Positions 17,365-26,113 of a stretch of 64,000 nt of DNA are shown one piece after another. The first letter of the stretch is position 1, and every line of letters begins with the position of its first letter. The notes below the pieces were generated by a model that was given only the letters and a program-made list of their open reading frames with translations, searched no databases and was not told the DNA's origin. Origin of the DNA: DATEOR01 sp963766725 (GTDB lineage Bacteria; Actinomycetota; Thermoleophilia; Gaiellales; Gaiellaceae). The stretch covers positions 1 to 64,000 of the forward strand of contig CAVYBK010000012.1 in the NCBI GenBank assembly GCA_963766725.1. Direction: 5' to 3'. Made by a program: the position numbers and the translations under genes.

Positions 17365-20192
17365 CTAGTAGACGGCAAGCGTCTCGCGGGCGATCCGGTC
17401 CTGCTCGAGCGCGTGCGCGGTCGGGTAGCCCTCGCTCGGGCTCGCGCGCCACGGGCGGCCGACGTAGCGGAGCCGCACCTCGTCCGGCAGGCCTTCCTCC
17501 AGCCGGTGGCGGATGGCGCGCCAGGCGCCCATGTTCTGCGGCTCCTCCTGGGCCCAGATCAGCTCCGTGATGTTCGGGTAGCGCGAGAGGAGCTCGTCGT
17601 AGGCAGCGACCGGGAACGGGTAGATCTGCTCGAGGCGCGCGACGGCGACTCCCTCGGCTTCCTGGTGGGCGGCATGGCCGACGATGTCGTAGTAGACCTT
17701 GCCCGAGCACAGGACGAGCCGGCCGGCCTGGCGCCGCCGTTCCTCGTCGAGGCGCGGGTCGTCGAGCATCTGACGGAAGCTGCCGCCCGCGAGGTCGTCC
17801 AGCTTGGACGTCGACTCCTTCAGGCGCAGGAGCCCCTTGGGCGTGAGGAGGACGAGCGGGCGTGCCTTCGGGTGCAGAGCCTGGCGGCGGAGGACGTGGA
17901 AGTACTGCGCGGCGGTCGTGCAGTTGACGATGCGGATGTTCTCCTGGGCGGCGAGCTGCATGAAGCGCTCGAGCCGCGCGCTCGAGTGCTCGGGCCCGTT
18001 GCCCTCGTACCCGTGCGGGAGGAGGAGCGTCAGCCGCGAGCTCTGGTGCCATTTCGACAGGCCGGAGACGATGAACTGGTCGACCATGACCTGGGCGGAG
18101 TTGACGAAGTCGCCGAACTGGGCCTCCCAGAGGACGAGCGCGGCCGGGCAGGCCACCGAATAGCCGTACTCGAAGCCGACGGCAGCCACCTCGGAGAGCG
18201 GCGAGTTGTAGACCTGCACGGGAGCCGAGGCCGCCGGGAGGTGGGCCAGCGGCGTGTAGACGTCCCCGGTCTCGTAGTCGTGCAGGACGAGGTGGCGGTG
18301 CGAGAACGTGCCGCGCTCGGTGTCCTGGCCGGTCAGGCGGATGGGCGTGCCGGCGACGACGAGGCTCCCGAAGGCGAGGCCCTCGGCCTGCGCCCAGTCG
18401 ATCCCGCCGGCCTCGCCGAGCGTTTCCCGGCGCCGCTCGAGCTGCTTCACGAGCTTCGGATGAACCGTGAAACCCTCGGGCACCGTGAGGAGCTGGTCGT
18501 TCAACTCGCGGAGGATCGCGGCGTCCACGGCCGTCTCGATCGGGACGTCGGAGCCGCGGCCGAGCCGCTCCTTCTCCTTCTGCTGCGGCGAGGTCCCGGC
18601 CTCGATCGAGGCCTTCAGCTGCTCGTGCGCCTGGCGCATGGCCGACTGCACGGCTTCGTCGAGCTCGGCCGCCTGCTCCTCGGTGACGACGCTCTCCTCG
18701 ACGAGGCGCGCGGCGTACTGCTCGCGCAGGCTCGGATGGGACTCGATCGTCTTGTACATGAGCGGCTGCGTGTAGCCGGGCTCGTCGCCCTCGTTGTGGC
18801 CGAAGCGCCGGTAGCCGACGAGGTCGACGACGAAGTCCTTGCGGAAGCGCTCGCGGTATGCCATCGCCAGCCGGATGGAGAAGACCGCGGCCTCGGCGTC
18901 GTCGGCGTTCACGTGGACGATCGGGATGTCGAAGCCCTTCGCGAGGTCGCTCGAGTAGCGGGTCGAGCGGGCTTCCTCCGGATCGGTGGTGAACCCGATC
19001 TGGTTGTTGGCGATCAGATGGAGCGTGCCGCCGGTCGAGTAGCCGGGCAGGTTCTCCAGGTTGAGCGTCTCGGCGACCACGCCCTGGCCCGGGAAAGCGG
19101 CGTCGCCGTGGATGAGGACGGCGAGCGCGCGCTTCGGGTCGTGGTCGACCTCGGGAACCTTGTGGTCGGTCTGGATCGAGCGGGTCTCGCCCTCGACGAC
19201 CGGGTTGACGTACTCGAGGTGGCTCGGATTCGACGCGAGCCTCACCGTCACCTCGCCCGCCTCGGTGTGGCGAACGCCCTCGGCGCCGAGGTGGTACTTC
19301 ACGTCGCCGGAGCCGCCTTCGGGATCCGACCCGACCGCCTCGAGCTGCCGTTCGCCCTCGAACTCGCGAATGATCACGTCGTAGGGCCGGCCGACGGTGT
19401 GCGCGAGGACGTTCAGCCGTCCGCGGTGCGCCATGCCGATGACGACATCGTGGGCGCCGTCCTTCGCGGCGAGCTCGATCGCCTGGTCGAGCATCGGGAC
19501 CATCGCGTCGAGCCCTTCGATGGAGAACTGCTTCTGGCCGAGGAACGCTCGCCGCAGATAGCGCTCCATCCCCTCGACCTCGGTCAGCCTCCGGAGCAGC
19601 ATGCGCCGCTCGTCCTCCTCGAGAGGCGTGCGGAACCGGCCCGACTCGATCGCCGTCCGAAGCCACACGCGCTCCTCGTGCCTCGAGATGTGCTCGATCT
19701 CGTAGGCCATCGTCCCGCAATACGTCTCGCGGAGAAGCGGGAGGGCATCGGCCAGCGTCTCGCCGGGGACGTGGACGCGCAGGACCCGTGCGGGCACCTG
19801 GGCCTGGAGCTCGGGAGTGAGCCGGGGCTCGAGGCGCTCGGGCTCGAGCGCCGGATCTCCGGGAGGCTCGCTGCCGAGCGGGTCGAGGCGCGCGGCAAGG
19901 TGGCCGTGCATGCGATGCGCCTTGACGAGCGCCATCGCGGCCGCGACCGCACCGAGGAGCTGCTGCGGGGCGCGTCCGCCTCGGCGGCGGCAGGAGCTCC
20001 GTTGCCGCCGTTCGCGGCGCCAGGGTAGAGCTCGCGGACTCGCTGGACGACCGGGCTCGACTCGAGCTTCTCGGGGGTGCGCTCGAAGAGGGCGCGCCAA
20101 GCCGGGTCGACCGACTCGGGCGCTCTCAGGTACTGCTCGAACAGCTCCTGGATGAAGCCTGAATTGAGGTCTTCGAACTGCTGCTCGGGCAC
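17365..20192 (-). CDS. sucA: 2-oxoglutarate dehydrogenase E1 (SucA/Kgd), frameshift near 19960-19985
   Basis: A thiamine-diphosphate enzyme that decarboxylates 2-oxoglutarate in the TCA cycle. The GTG at 20192 begins the conserved E1o N-terminus (LNSGFIQELFEQYLRAPESVDP, here without the mycobacterial E2-like extension), then an Ala/Gly-rich linker. Near 19970 the frame changes and resumes at QQLLGAVAAAMALVKAHRMHGH, reading through to 17365; the total is about 942 residues. Diagnostic segments are YCGTMAYEIEHI, GMAHRGRLNVL, the ThDP/Mg region GDAAFPGQGVVAET, RFGHNEGDEP and the transketolase-like C-terminal domain with EAQFGDF. Cytoplasmic. It lies 40 bases upstream of the FtsX permease, which is probably unrelated. 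Confidence 0.92.
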
Positions 20193-20243
20193 GTAAGTCT
20201 CTGGTTTGAGGATAGCGATTGCGCCTGTCCCCTCTTCGGTTCG

Positions 20244-21161
20244 TCATTCGGCATTCCAGGCCTCCGGGTTGACCGCGTTCGCCGGCAGCTCATCACGCAG
20301 AAGGACGGCCTCGAGCGCGTCCGCGCAGAGCATCCCCATCGCCTCCCGCGCGACGTGCGTGGAGCTGCCGAGATGCGGCGAGAGGACGACGTTCTCGAGC
20401 CCGAGCAGGCCCGCGCTGACCTCCGGCTCATGCTCGTAGACGTCGAGCGCGGCGCCGGCGATCCGACCTTCCACCAGCGCGTCGACCAGCGCCGCCTCGT
20501 CCACGACCGGACCGCGGGAGACGTTGACGAGCACTGCGCTTGGGCGCATCAGCGCAAGCTCGGGGGCGCCGATGAGGTGTCGGGTCTCCGGCGTGAGGGG
20601 CACGTGGAGGGAGACGACGTCGGCCTCCGCGAGGAGCCGGTCGAGCGGAAGCTCCTCGTACGGGCCCGACCCGCGCGTGTGGACGACGCGCATGCCGAAC
20701 GCCTCGGCGAGCCGGGCGACTTCCCGTCCGATGCGGCCGAGGCCCACGATCCCGAGCGTCTTTCCGGCGAGGCCCTCGCCGAGCATGAACGTCGGCGCAA
20801 GCGCCCACTCGTCCCGCCTGCGGACGAGCCGGTCTCCCTCCACCACGCGCCGGAGCAGAGCGAGCATCAGGGCGATCGTCAGCTCGGCGGTCGCCTCGGT
20901 GAGCACATCGGGGGTGTTGGAGACCACGATGCCGCGCCGCGTGGCTTCGGCCACGTCGACGCTGTCGTAGCCGACTCCGAAGTTCGCGACGATGCGGAGG
21001 CTCGGCCCGGCGGCGTCGAAGAGCTCGGCGCCGACGGCGTCGGCGGGGATCGTCACGAGGCCGGCCGAGCCGGCGATCTCGTCCGAGAGCGCGAAGGACG
21101 CCTCGAGGCGCGAGAGCACCGGGTCGGGCACGCGCCTCGTGAGGAAGACCTGCGGCTTCAC
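20244..21161 (-). CDS. D-isomer-specific 2-hydroxyacid dehydrogenase
   Basis: A 305-residue NAD(P)-dependent dehydrogenase of the glyoxylate/phosphoglycerate dehydrogenase type. The substrate domain has VANFGVGYDSVDV and the VSNTPDVLTEATAE segment. The Rossmann domain has LGIVGLGRIGREVA. The catalytic set is visible: Arg in VNVSRGPVVDE, Glu in YEHEPEVS and His in LSPHLGSST. It lacks the ACT/ASB regulatory domains of full SerA, so glyoxylate, hydroxypyruvate or a related 2-ketoacid is more likely than 3-phosphoglycerate. It is upstream of sucA (51-base gap, same strand) and divergent from the DUF4395 gene. Confidence 0.88.
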   Translation of the reverse strand: MKPQVFLTRRVPDPVLSRLEASFALSDEIAGSAGLVTIPADAVGAELFDAAGPSLRIVANFGVGYDSVDVAEATRRGIVVSNTPDVLTEATAELTIALMLALLRRVVEGDRLVRRRDEWALAPTFMLGEGLAGKTLGIVGLGRIGREVARLAEAFGMRVVHTRGSGPYEELPLDRLLAEADVVSLHVPLTPETRHLIGAPELALMRPSAVLVNVSRGPVVDEAALVDALVEGRIAGAALDVYEHEPEVSAGLLGLENVVLSPHLGSSTHVAREAMGMLCADALEAVLLRDELPANAVNPEAWNAE

Positions 21162-21213
21162 GTCTCGCGCACGGTAATGGCCCGATCCGGCGGATGAGAG
21201 TAAGCTTTCCTAA

Positions 21214-21708
21214 ATGAAGCAACCCCGCACGGCCGACCCCTACAGAGACCTCGACGTCATCGACGCGAACGCACCGCGCTTCAACCAGGCGGTGATCGGG
21301 TCCCTGGCGCTCGTGGCCTTCCTCACCGGCTGGTGGCCGCTGCTCGCCATCCTCGCCGCGCAGCTCGCAATCGGGCTCACGCTTGGGCGCCGCTGGTGCC
21401 TTCCGTGCGTCGCCTACTTCGAGCTCGTCCAGCCGAGAGTCGGCGAAGGCCCGGTCGAGGACTCACGCCCGCCGCGCTTCGCGAACAAGGTCGGCGTCGG
21501 CTTCCTCGGCGCCGCCTCCATCGCCCTCGTCCTCGGCTACGACGTCATCGGCTGGACGCTCGGCCTGCTCGTCGCGGGCCTCGCGCTCGCCGCTGCGGCG
21601 ACCGGCATCTGCGCCGGCTGCGAGATCTACAAGCTGCTCGCGCGCGTCCGCGGCATCGAGCTCTGCGCTACGTGCGTCGGCGGGACGGCTCTCCCTTGGG
21701 AGGAATGA
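21214..21708 (+). CDS. DUF4395-family membrane protein
   Basis: A 164-residue membrane protein with about four hydrophobic helices arranged as two hairpins: GSLALVAFLTGWWPLLAILAAQLAIG and VGFLGAASIALVLGYDVIGWTLGLLVAGLALAAA. It shows the DUF4395 hallmarks: an opening DANAPRFNQ, a cytoplasmic or periplasmic RWCLPC motif, and a cysteine-rich end (GICAGCEIY, ELCATC). The conserved CxxC/CxxxC cysteines suggest redox or metal chemistry, and some relatives sit beside thiol-disulphide proteins; here no thioredoxin-like gene is adjacent. The 3' end overlaps the end of the convergent small hypothetical gene. Confidence 0.85.
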   Translation: MKQPRTADPYRDLDVIDANAPRFNQAVIGSLALVAFLTGWWPLLAILAAQLAIGLTLGRRWCLPCVAYFELVQPRVGEGPVEDSRPPRFANKVGVGFLGAASIALVLGYDVIGWTLGLLVAGLALAAAATGICAGCEIYKLLARVRGIELCATCVGGTALPWEE

Positions 21709-21980
21709 TCGGCAGGGCGGAGGCAACGCGTCCGCTGCCCGCCGCTCTCGTAGACCACGTCGACGCTGTCGTTCTTCCGGTAGGTGCCCGCGATGCCGAG
21801 GAAGATCGAGAGCCAGCGGATCGTCCCGAGCCGCCCCTCCTTGGCGAGCGGCTTGTCGAAGCGAAGCTCGCGCCCGCGCACCTCGTAGTCGCGCCCGGGC
21901 GCCTGGAGGACGCCGTTCACGAACACCTCGAACGGCTCCTGCACCGAAGACGGAAGGGGCACGACCCAGGCTTCATCCAC
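21627..21980 (-). CDS. Small hypothetical protein, C-terminus uncertain
   Basis: An ORF of up to 117 codons from GTG 21980. The first 80 residues look like a genuine compact beta-rich domain (VPLPSSVQEPFEVFVNGVLQ, then DYEVRGRELRFDKPL and an amphipathic WLSIFLGIAGTY, then DSVDVVYE). The last 30 residues are antisense to the DUF4395 coding end and become basic and low in hydrophobic pattern. A one-base indel around 21740-21750 would instead give a shorter tail containing RVASALPIIPPKG. I do not recognise a family with certainty. The coding signal is good up to about 21740 and poor beyond it. Confidence 0.5.
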   Translation of the reverse strand: MDEAWVVPLPSSVQEPFEVFVNGVLQAPGRDYEVRGRELRFDKPLAKEGRLGTIRWLSIFLGIAGTYRKNDSVDVVYESGGQRTRCLRPADHSSQGRAVPPTHVAQSSMPRTRASSL

Positions 21981-22057
21981 TGGGGCTGAAGCCTAGACCG
22001 CGCCCCTCCACGGCGCGCGAAACCCTCCCAAACCCTACTTCCGACTCCCGGCGAAGC

Positions 22058-22071
22058 ACCTCGAACGAGGT
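22058..22071. promoter_or_regulatory. Inverted repeat ACCTCG-AA-CGAGGT in the ctaC upstream region
   Basis: A perfect 6-base inverted repeat with a 2-base spacer, followed directly by TATAT, about 90 bases before ctaC. Such a short dyad next to an AT-rich box could be an operator for the cox operon or for the divergent small gene. There is no independent evidence of binding. Confidence 0.3.
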
Positions 22072-22115
22072 ATATCCGTTTTTTGCACTGAACCACAAAA
22101 CGGGTGAAACGCAAC

Positions 22116-22131
22116 TCCCCCGTTCGGGGGA
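22116..22131 (+). promoter_or_regulatory. ctaC: Leader hairpin TCCCCC-GTTC-GGGGGA before ctaC
   Basis: A perfect six-pair stem with a four-base loop, about 28 bases upstream of the ctaC start. A TAGAAT box follows at 22142-22147, so the hairpin might instead overlap a promoter. No T-run follows, so it is not a classical terminator. Confidence 0.3.
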
Positions 22132-22158
22132 TCCGCCCGAATAGAATGCCCTCGCTTG

Positions 22159-23166
22159 ATGCTCCGGAAGCTCGTTGCCGCTGTCTCAATCGCCGTGCTT
22201 TCGGCGTTCGCCGCGGGGTCCGCGTTCGCGGCTCCCGGGGGTCTCGGTCCCCCGGGCCCTGACACCCCGAGCGGGGAGGCGATCTCGCGTCTCTACTGGA
22301 TCGTCCTCGGCCTCTGCGCGGTCGTCTTCGTCCTCGTCGAGACGGCGCTCATCCTCTTCATCGTCCGCTTCCGCCGCCGGCGCGACACGCCCGAGAGCGC
22401 CGAGGGGCCGCAGATCCACGGCAACACCCGGCTCGAGATCATCTGGACGGCGATCCCCGCGATCATCCTCGCGGCGCTCGCGATCTTCACCTTCACCCAG
22501 ATCCCGGCGGTGCAGGCACGGGGCGTCGAAGACGAGGCGCACCTGACGGTCCGGGTCGAGGCGCACCAGTTCTACTGGGAGTACCGCTACCCGGGCGGCG
22601 AAACGACCGTGAACACCCTCTACCTCCCGGTCGACGAGCCCGTCGAGCTCGAGCTCACCGGCATGGACGTCATCCACAGCTGGTGGGTTCCCGCCCTCAC
22701 GGGGAAGATGGATGCCATCCCCGGCCGCATCAACTCCCTGCGCTTCGTCCCCGAGGCGACCGGCGACTTCGAGGGCAAGTGCGCCGAGCTCTGCGGCGTC
22801 CAGCACGCGTTCATGCCGACCACGGTCACCGTCCTGAACCAGGACGAGTACGAGTCCGTGCTCGCCTCGCAGCAGGAGACGCTCGCGCTCGGGAAAGCGA
22901 CCTGGGAAGGCGCGTGCGCTACGTGTCACGGCCTGGACGGACAGGGAGATGTGGGCCCGTCCATCGCGGGAAACGGCACGCTGACCAACCGCGAAGGGCT
23001 CGACGACCTCCTGCACACGGGTCAGAACACGTCGCAATTCGACTACTACATGCCGCCCGTCGCGCGCGGGTGGCCGCCCGAGCAGCTGGACGCCCTGATC
23101 GCGTACATCGAGTCCAATAAGACGCTTTCGACGGCACCTCCCACGACGACGGGAGGGGGTGGGTAG
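22159..23166 (+). CDS. ctaC: Cytochrome c oxidase subunit II fused to cytochrome c
   Basis: A 335-residue membrane protein. A signal peptide (AAVSIAVLSAFAAGSAFA) is followed by two transmembrane helices (YWIVLGLCAVVFVLVETALILF and IIWTAIPAIILAALAIFTF). The periplasmic cupredoxin domain has the binuclear copper-A ligands: DVIHSWW and CAELCGVQHAFM. A C-terminal domain carries a CATCH haem-binding motif and the distal ligand region YYMPPV, so it is a caa3-type fused subunit that accepts electrons directly. I prefer the ATG at 22159; an in-frame TTG lies immediately before it. Its stop overlaps the ctaD GTG start by one base. Confidence 0.94.
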   Translation: MLRKLVAAVSIAVLSAFAAGSAFAAPGGLGPPGPDTPSGEAISRLYWIVLGLCAVVFVLVETALILFIVRFRRRRDTPESAEGPQIHGNTRLEIIWTAIPAIILAALAIFTFTQIPAVQARGVEDEAHLTVRVEAHQFYWEYRYPGGETTVNTLYLPVDEPVELELTGMDVIHSWWVPALTGKMDAIPGRINSLRFVPEATGDFEGKCAELCGVQHAFMPTTVTVLNQDEYESVLASQQETLALGKATWEGACATCHGLDGQGDVGPSIAGNGTLTNREGLDDLLHTGQNTSQFDYYMPPVARGWPPEQLDALIAYIESNKTLSTAPPTTTGGGG

Positions 23167-24797
23167 TGGCGACGCGAAGCGAGGCGATGGCGCCGACCTG
23201 GAAGGAGGGCTCGGTCACGAGCTGGCTCACGACCGCGGACCACAAGCGGATCGGGATCCTCTACATCGTCACCTCCTTCGTCTTCTTCGGGGCCGCCGGC
23301 GTGATGGCGATGCTCATGCGGATCCAGCTCTCGCACGCGAATTCGGGCTTCCTGACGAAGGGCGCCTACAACGAGGTCGTGACCATGCACGGGACGGCGA
23401 TGGTCTTCCTCTTCGTCGTCCCGGTACTCGCCGGGTTCGGCAACTACCTCGTGCCGCTCATGATCGGCGCCAGGGACATGGCCTTCCCGCGCCTCAACGC
23501 CGCGTCCTACTGGCTCTTCCTCCTCGGCGGGCTCGTGCTCCTCTCGAGCTTCCTCGCCGACCAGGGCGGGGCCCAGTGCGGCTGGACCTCCTACACCCCC
23601 TGCTCGTCGGAGGAGTTCAGTCCGGGGCACGGCCAGGACCTCTGGATCCTCGGCATCCACCTCACCGGCGTCGCCTCGATCCTCGGCTCGATCAACTTCA
23701 TCGTCACCATCCACAACATGCGCGCTCCGGGGATGACCTGGATGCGCATCCCGCTCTTCACGTGGGCGATCGAGGCCTACTCCGTGCTCCTGGTCCTCGT
23801 TCTCCCGACGATCGCCGCGGCGGCGACGCTCCTGCTCCTCGACCGCCAGGCCGGCACGACGTTCTTCGCGCCGGAGGACGGCGGGCCGATCCTCTGGCAG
23901 CACATGTTCTGGTTCTTCGGGCACCCCGAGGTCTACATCATGGTGCTGCCCGCGATGGGGATCATCTCGGAGGTCCTCCCGGTCTTCTCGCGGAAGCCGA
24001 TCTTCGGCTACAAGGCCGTGGCGTTCTCGACCATCGGCATCGCGTTCGCGAGCATGCTCGTGTGGGCGCACCACATGTTCACGATCGGAATGCCGACGTA
24101 CCTGCAGGCGTTCTTCGCCGCCACCTCGCTCGCCGTCGCCGTGCCGACCTCGGTGAAGATCTTCAACTGGCTGGCGACCCTCTGGCGCGGCCACCTGATC
24201 TTTCGCGCGCCGCTCATGTTCGCGCTCGGCTTCCTCGGCCTCTTCACGATCGGAGGCCTGACCGGGATCATGCTCGCCGTCTTTCCGTTCGACTACCAGG
24301 CCCAGGATTCGTACTTCGTCGTCGCGCACATGCACTACGTCCTCTTCGGCGGAACCGTGTTCGGCGTCTTCGCGGGCGTCTACTACTGGTTCCCGAAGAT
24401 CACCGGGCGGATGTACAACGAGCGCCTCGCGCAGATCCACTTCTGGCTCCTCTTCGTCGGCTTCAACCTCGCCTTCCTCCCCCAGCACCTGCTCGGCCTC
24501 ATGGGCATGCAGCGGCGGATCTACACGTACACCCAGGGCGGGATCTTCGAGTGGTACAACGTCATCTCGTCGATCGGAGCTCTCCTCATGGGCGTGGCCA
24601 TGCTCGTCTTCCTCTGGAACGCAGTCGCCAGCTGGCGCAGCGGACGCCGCGTCGGGCCCGACCCGTGGGGCGCGGACACGCTCGAGTGGTACGCGAGCTC
24701 GCCACCGGCGCCGAACAACTTCGACAGCGTCCCATACGTGACGAGCGCGCGGCCGCTCCGCGACCTGCGCCTGCGGCTCCAGGAGCGTGAGACGTGA
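23166..24797 (+). CDS. ctaD: Cytochrome c oxidase subunit I
   Basis: A 543-residue haem-copper oxidase catalytic subunit with 12 predicted helices. Ligand histidines are in VTMHGTAMVF (low-spin haem), WFFGHPEVYIMVLP (copper-B His and the cross-linked Tyr), WAHHMFTIGM (copper-B His pair) and AHMHYVLFGG (high- and low-spin haem). The YGYGHPEVY-type tyrosine places it in the A-type family. It reduces oxygen to water while pumping protons. The GTG at 23166 overlaps the ctaC stop (TAGTG) and its own stop overlaps ctaB (GTGA), so the cox genes form one transcript. A subunit III gene is not present here. Confidence 0.96.
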   Translation: MATRSEAMAPTWKEGSVTSWLTTADHKRIGILYIVTSFVFFGAAGVMAMLMRIQLSHANSGFLTKGAYNEVVTMHGTAMVFLFVVPVLAGFGNYLVPLMIGARDMAFPRLNAASYWLFLLGGLVLLSSFLADQGGAQCGWTSYTPCSSEEFSPGHGQDLWILGIHLTGVASILGSINFIVTIHNMRAPGMTWMRIPLFTWAIEAYSVLLVLVLPTIAAAATLLLLDRQAGTTFFAPEDGGPILWQHMFWFFGHPEVYIMVLPAMGIISEVLPVFSRKPIFGYKAVAFSTIGIAFASMLVWAHHMFTIGMPTYLQAFFAATSLAVAVPTSVKIFNWLATLWRGHLIFRAPLMFALGFLGLFTIGGLTGIMLAVFPFDYQAQDSYFVVAHMHYVLFGGTVFGVFAGVYYWFPKITGRMYNERLAQIHFWLLFVGFNLAFLPQHLLGLMGMQRRIYTYTQGGIFEWYNVISSIGALLMGVAMLVFLWNAVASWRSGRRVGPDPWGADTLEWYASSPPAPNNFDSVPYVTSARPLRDLRLRLQERET

Positions 24798-25990
24798 CGC
24801 CCGGTCCCTGGCTCCGGCTTCTCGCGCTCGCCTCAACGGCCGGCGTGGCCGCGGTCGTCGCGACCGGCGAGTGGGGGCTCGCTCACGACGTCGTCGCAAA
24901 CATCACGCTCGTCCTTCTCGCGGCCGTGGTCCTCTGCGCGCGTTTCGCCCACCGGAACCGGAGAACGCTGCTCGTCGCCTCGGGCTCGGCCTTCGGCCTC
25001 TTCGCGCTCGCCGGGCTCTCGGCGCTCGCCGGCGCGCCGACGGCTGTGCATCTCACGCTGGGCGCCGCGGCGCTCGTGGCCTCGGCCGTGGCAGCCGCGG
25101 TCTGCGCCCGGGGCGGCGAGCCCGTCCCACGCGCCGCCTGGCGGGACTACCTCACGCTCACGAAGCCGCGCATCATGGTGCTGCTCCTGCTCACCGCCGC
25201 GGGCGGGATGTTCGTCGGGGCCGAAGGCGTGCCGCCCGCCGGCCTCTTCGTCGCGACGATGGCGGGCCTCGCGCTCGCCTGCGGTGGCGCCAGCGCGCTG
25301 AACCACGTCCTCGACCGCGACATCGACGTGCACATGCGGCGCACCGACAAGCGTCCTGTCGCGACGGGCCGCGTGCCGGTGGAGCGCGCGCTCGAGTTCG
25401 GCCTCGCGCTCTCCGCTCTCTCCTTCGTCGTCCTCGCGAGCTTCGTGAACGTGCTCGCGGCGGTCCTCGCGCTCGCCGGCGGCCTCTTCTACGTCCTCGT
25501 CTACACCCGCTGGCTCAAGCGCTCGACGCCGCAGAACATCGTCATCGGCGGCGCTGCCGGCGCCGTCCCTCCGCTCGTCGGCTGGGCCGCGGCGACGGGG
25601 AACCTGACGCTGCCGGCGCTCTGGCTCTTCCTGATCGTCTTCTTCTGGACGCCGCCCCACTTCTGGGCGCTCGCGCTCCTCATCCGGCGCGACTACGAGG
25701 CGGCACGCGTCCCGATGCTCCCGGTGGTGAAGGGCGAGGCCCAGACCGCGCGCTCGATCGTCACGTACTCCTTCGTGCTCCTCGGCATCTCGCTCCTGCC
25801 CTTCCTCTCGAACACGCTCGGCGTCTTCTACCTCGTCTCGGCGCTTGCGCTCGGGCTCGCGTTCGTGGCGCTGGCGCTCGTCCTGCGGCGCCACACGACT
25901 CCCGCCAACGCGCGACGGCTCTTCTCCTTCTCGCTCGCCTACCTCGCACTCCTCTTCGTCGCCATGGCCCTCGACCCGATCCTCTTCTGA
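24794..25990 (+). CDS. ctaB: Protohaem IX farnesyltransferase with N-terminal membrane extension
   Basis: A 398-residue UbiA-superfamily enzyme converting haem B to haem O for the oxidase. The prenyltransferase domain starts near residue 116 (YLTLTKPRIMVLLLLTA). It has the first Asp-rich motif NHVLDRDIDVHMRRTDKRP and the second region with YTRWLKRSTPQN, plus FWTPPHFWALAL. Residues 1-110 are extra: about four hydrophobic helices with a few histidines (including AVHLTLGAAALV) that resemble half of a CtaA/COX15 haem A synthase. CtaB proteins are usually about 290-310 residues, so this is either a fusion remnant or a new accessory module. The GTG start overlaps the ctaD stop. Confidence 0.9.
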   Translation: MTPGPWLRLLALASTAGVAAVVATGEWGLAHDVVANITLVLLAAVVLCARFAHRNRRTLLVASGSAFGLFALAGLSALAGAPTAVHLTLGAAALVASAVAAAVCARGGEPVPRAAWRDYLTLTKPRIMVLLLLTAAGGMFVGAEGVPPAGLFVATMAGLALACGGASALNHVLDRDIDVHMRRTDKRPVATGRVPVERALEFGLALSALSFVVLASFVNVLAAVLALAGGLFYVLVYTRWLKRSTPQNIVIGGAAGAVPPLVGWAAATGNLTLPALWLFLIVFFWTPPHFWALALLIRRDYEAARVPMLPVVKGEAQTARSIVTYSFVLLGISLLPFLSNTLGVFYLVSALALGLAFVALALVLRRHTTPANARRLFSFSLAYLALLFVAMALDPILF

Positions 25991-26106
25991 TGGACCCCGA
26001 GCTCTCCCGCAAGAACCTGCGGCTCGGCCTCCTGCTCTTCGGCCTCGTCGTCGTTCTCTTCGCCGGGTCGATCATCGTCGCCGAGATCTGGCACGCCGCC
26101 TACTGA
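25990..26106 (+). CDS. 38-residue single-helix membrane protein in the cox operon
   Basis: The ATG at 25990 overlaps the ctaB stop by one base (TGATG), so it is translationally coupled. The peptide has a charged N-terminus (MDPELSRKNLR), one clear transmembrane helix (LGLLLFGLVVVLFAGSIIVAEIW) and a short tail. Small one-helix subunits are known in several haem-copper oxidases, so an accessory oxidase subunit is a reasonable inference. I cannot match it to a named family. It is too short for usual gene-calling limits. Confidence 0.62.
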   Translation: MDPELSRKNLRLGLLLFGLVVVLFAGSIIVAEIWHAAY

Positions 26107-26113
26107 GACGGGC

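Noticed and set aside
17413..20028. 871-codon plus-strand ORF opposite sucA
   Set aside because: It is antisense to a clearly conserved enzyme, is rich in Arg/Val/Leu/Gly without domain motifs, and is explained by the third-position GC bias of the real gene.
23046..24899. 617-codon minus-strand ORF opposite ctaD
   Set aside because: Low-complexity Arg/Glu/Asp content antisense to cytochrome oxidase subunit I; not a real protein.
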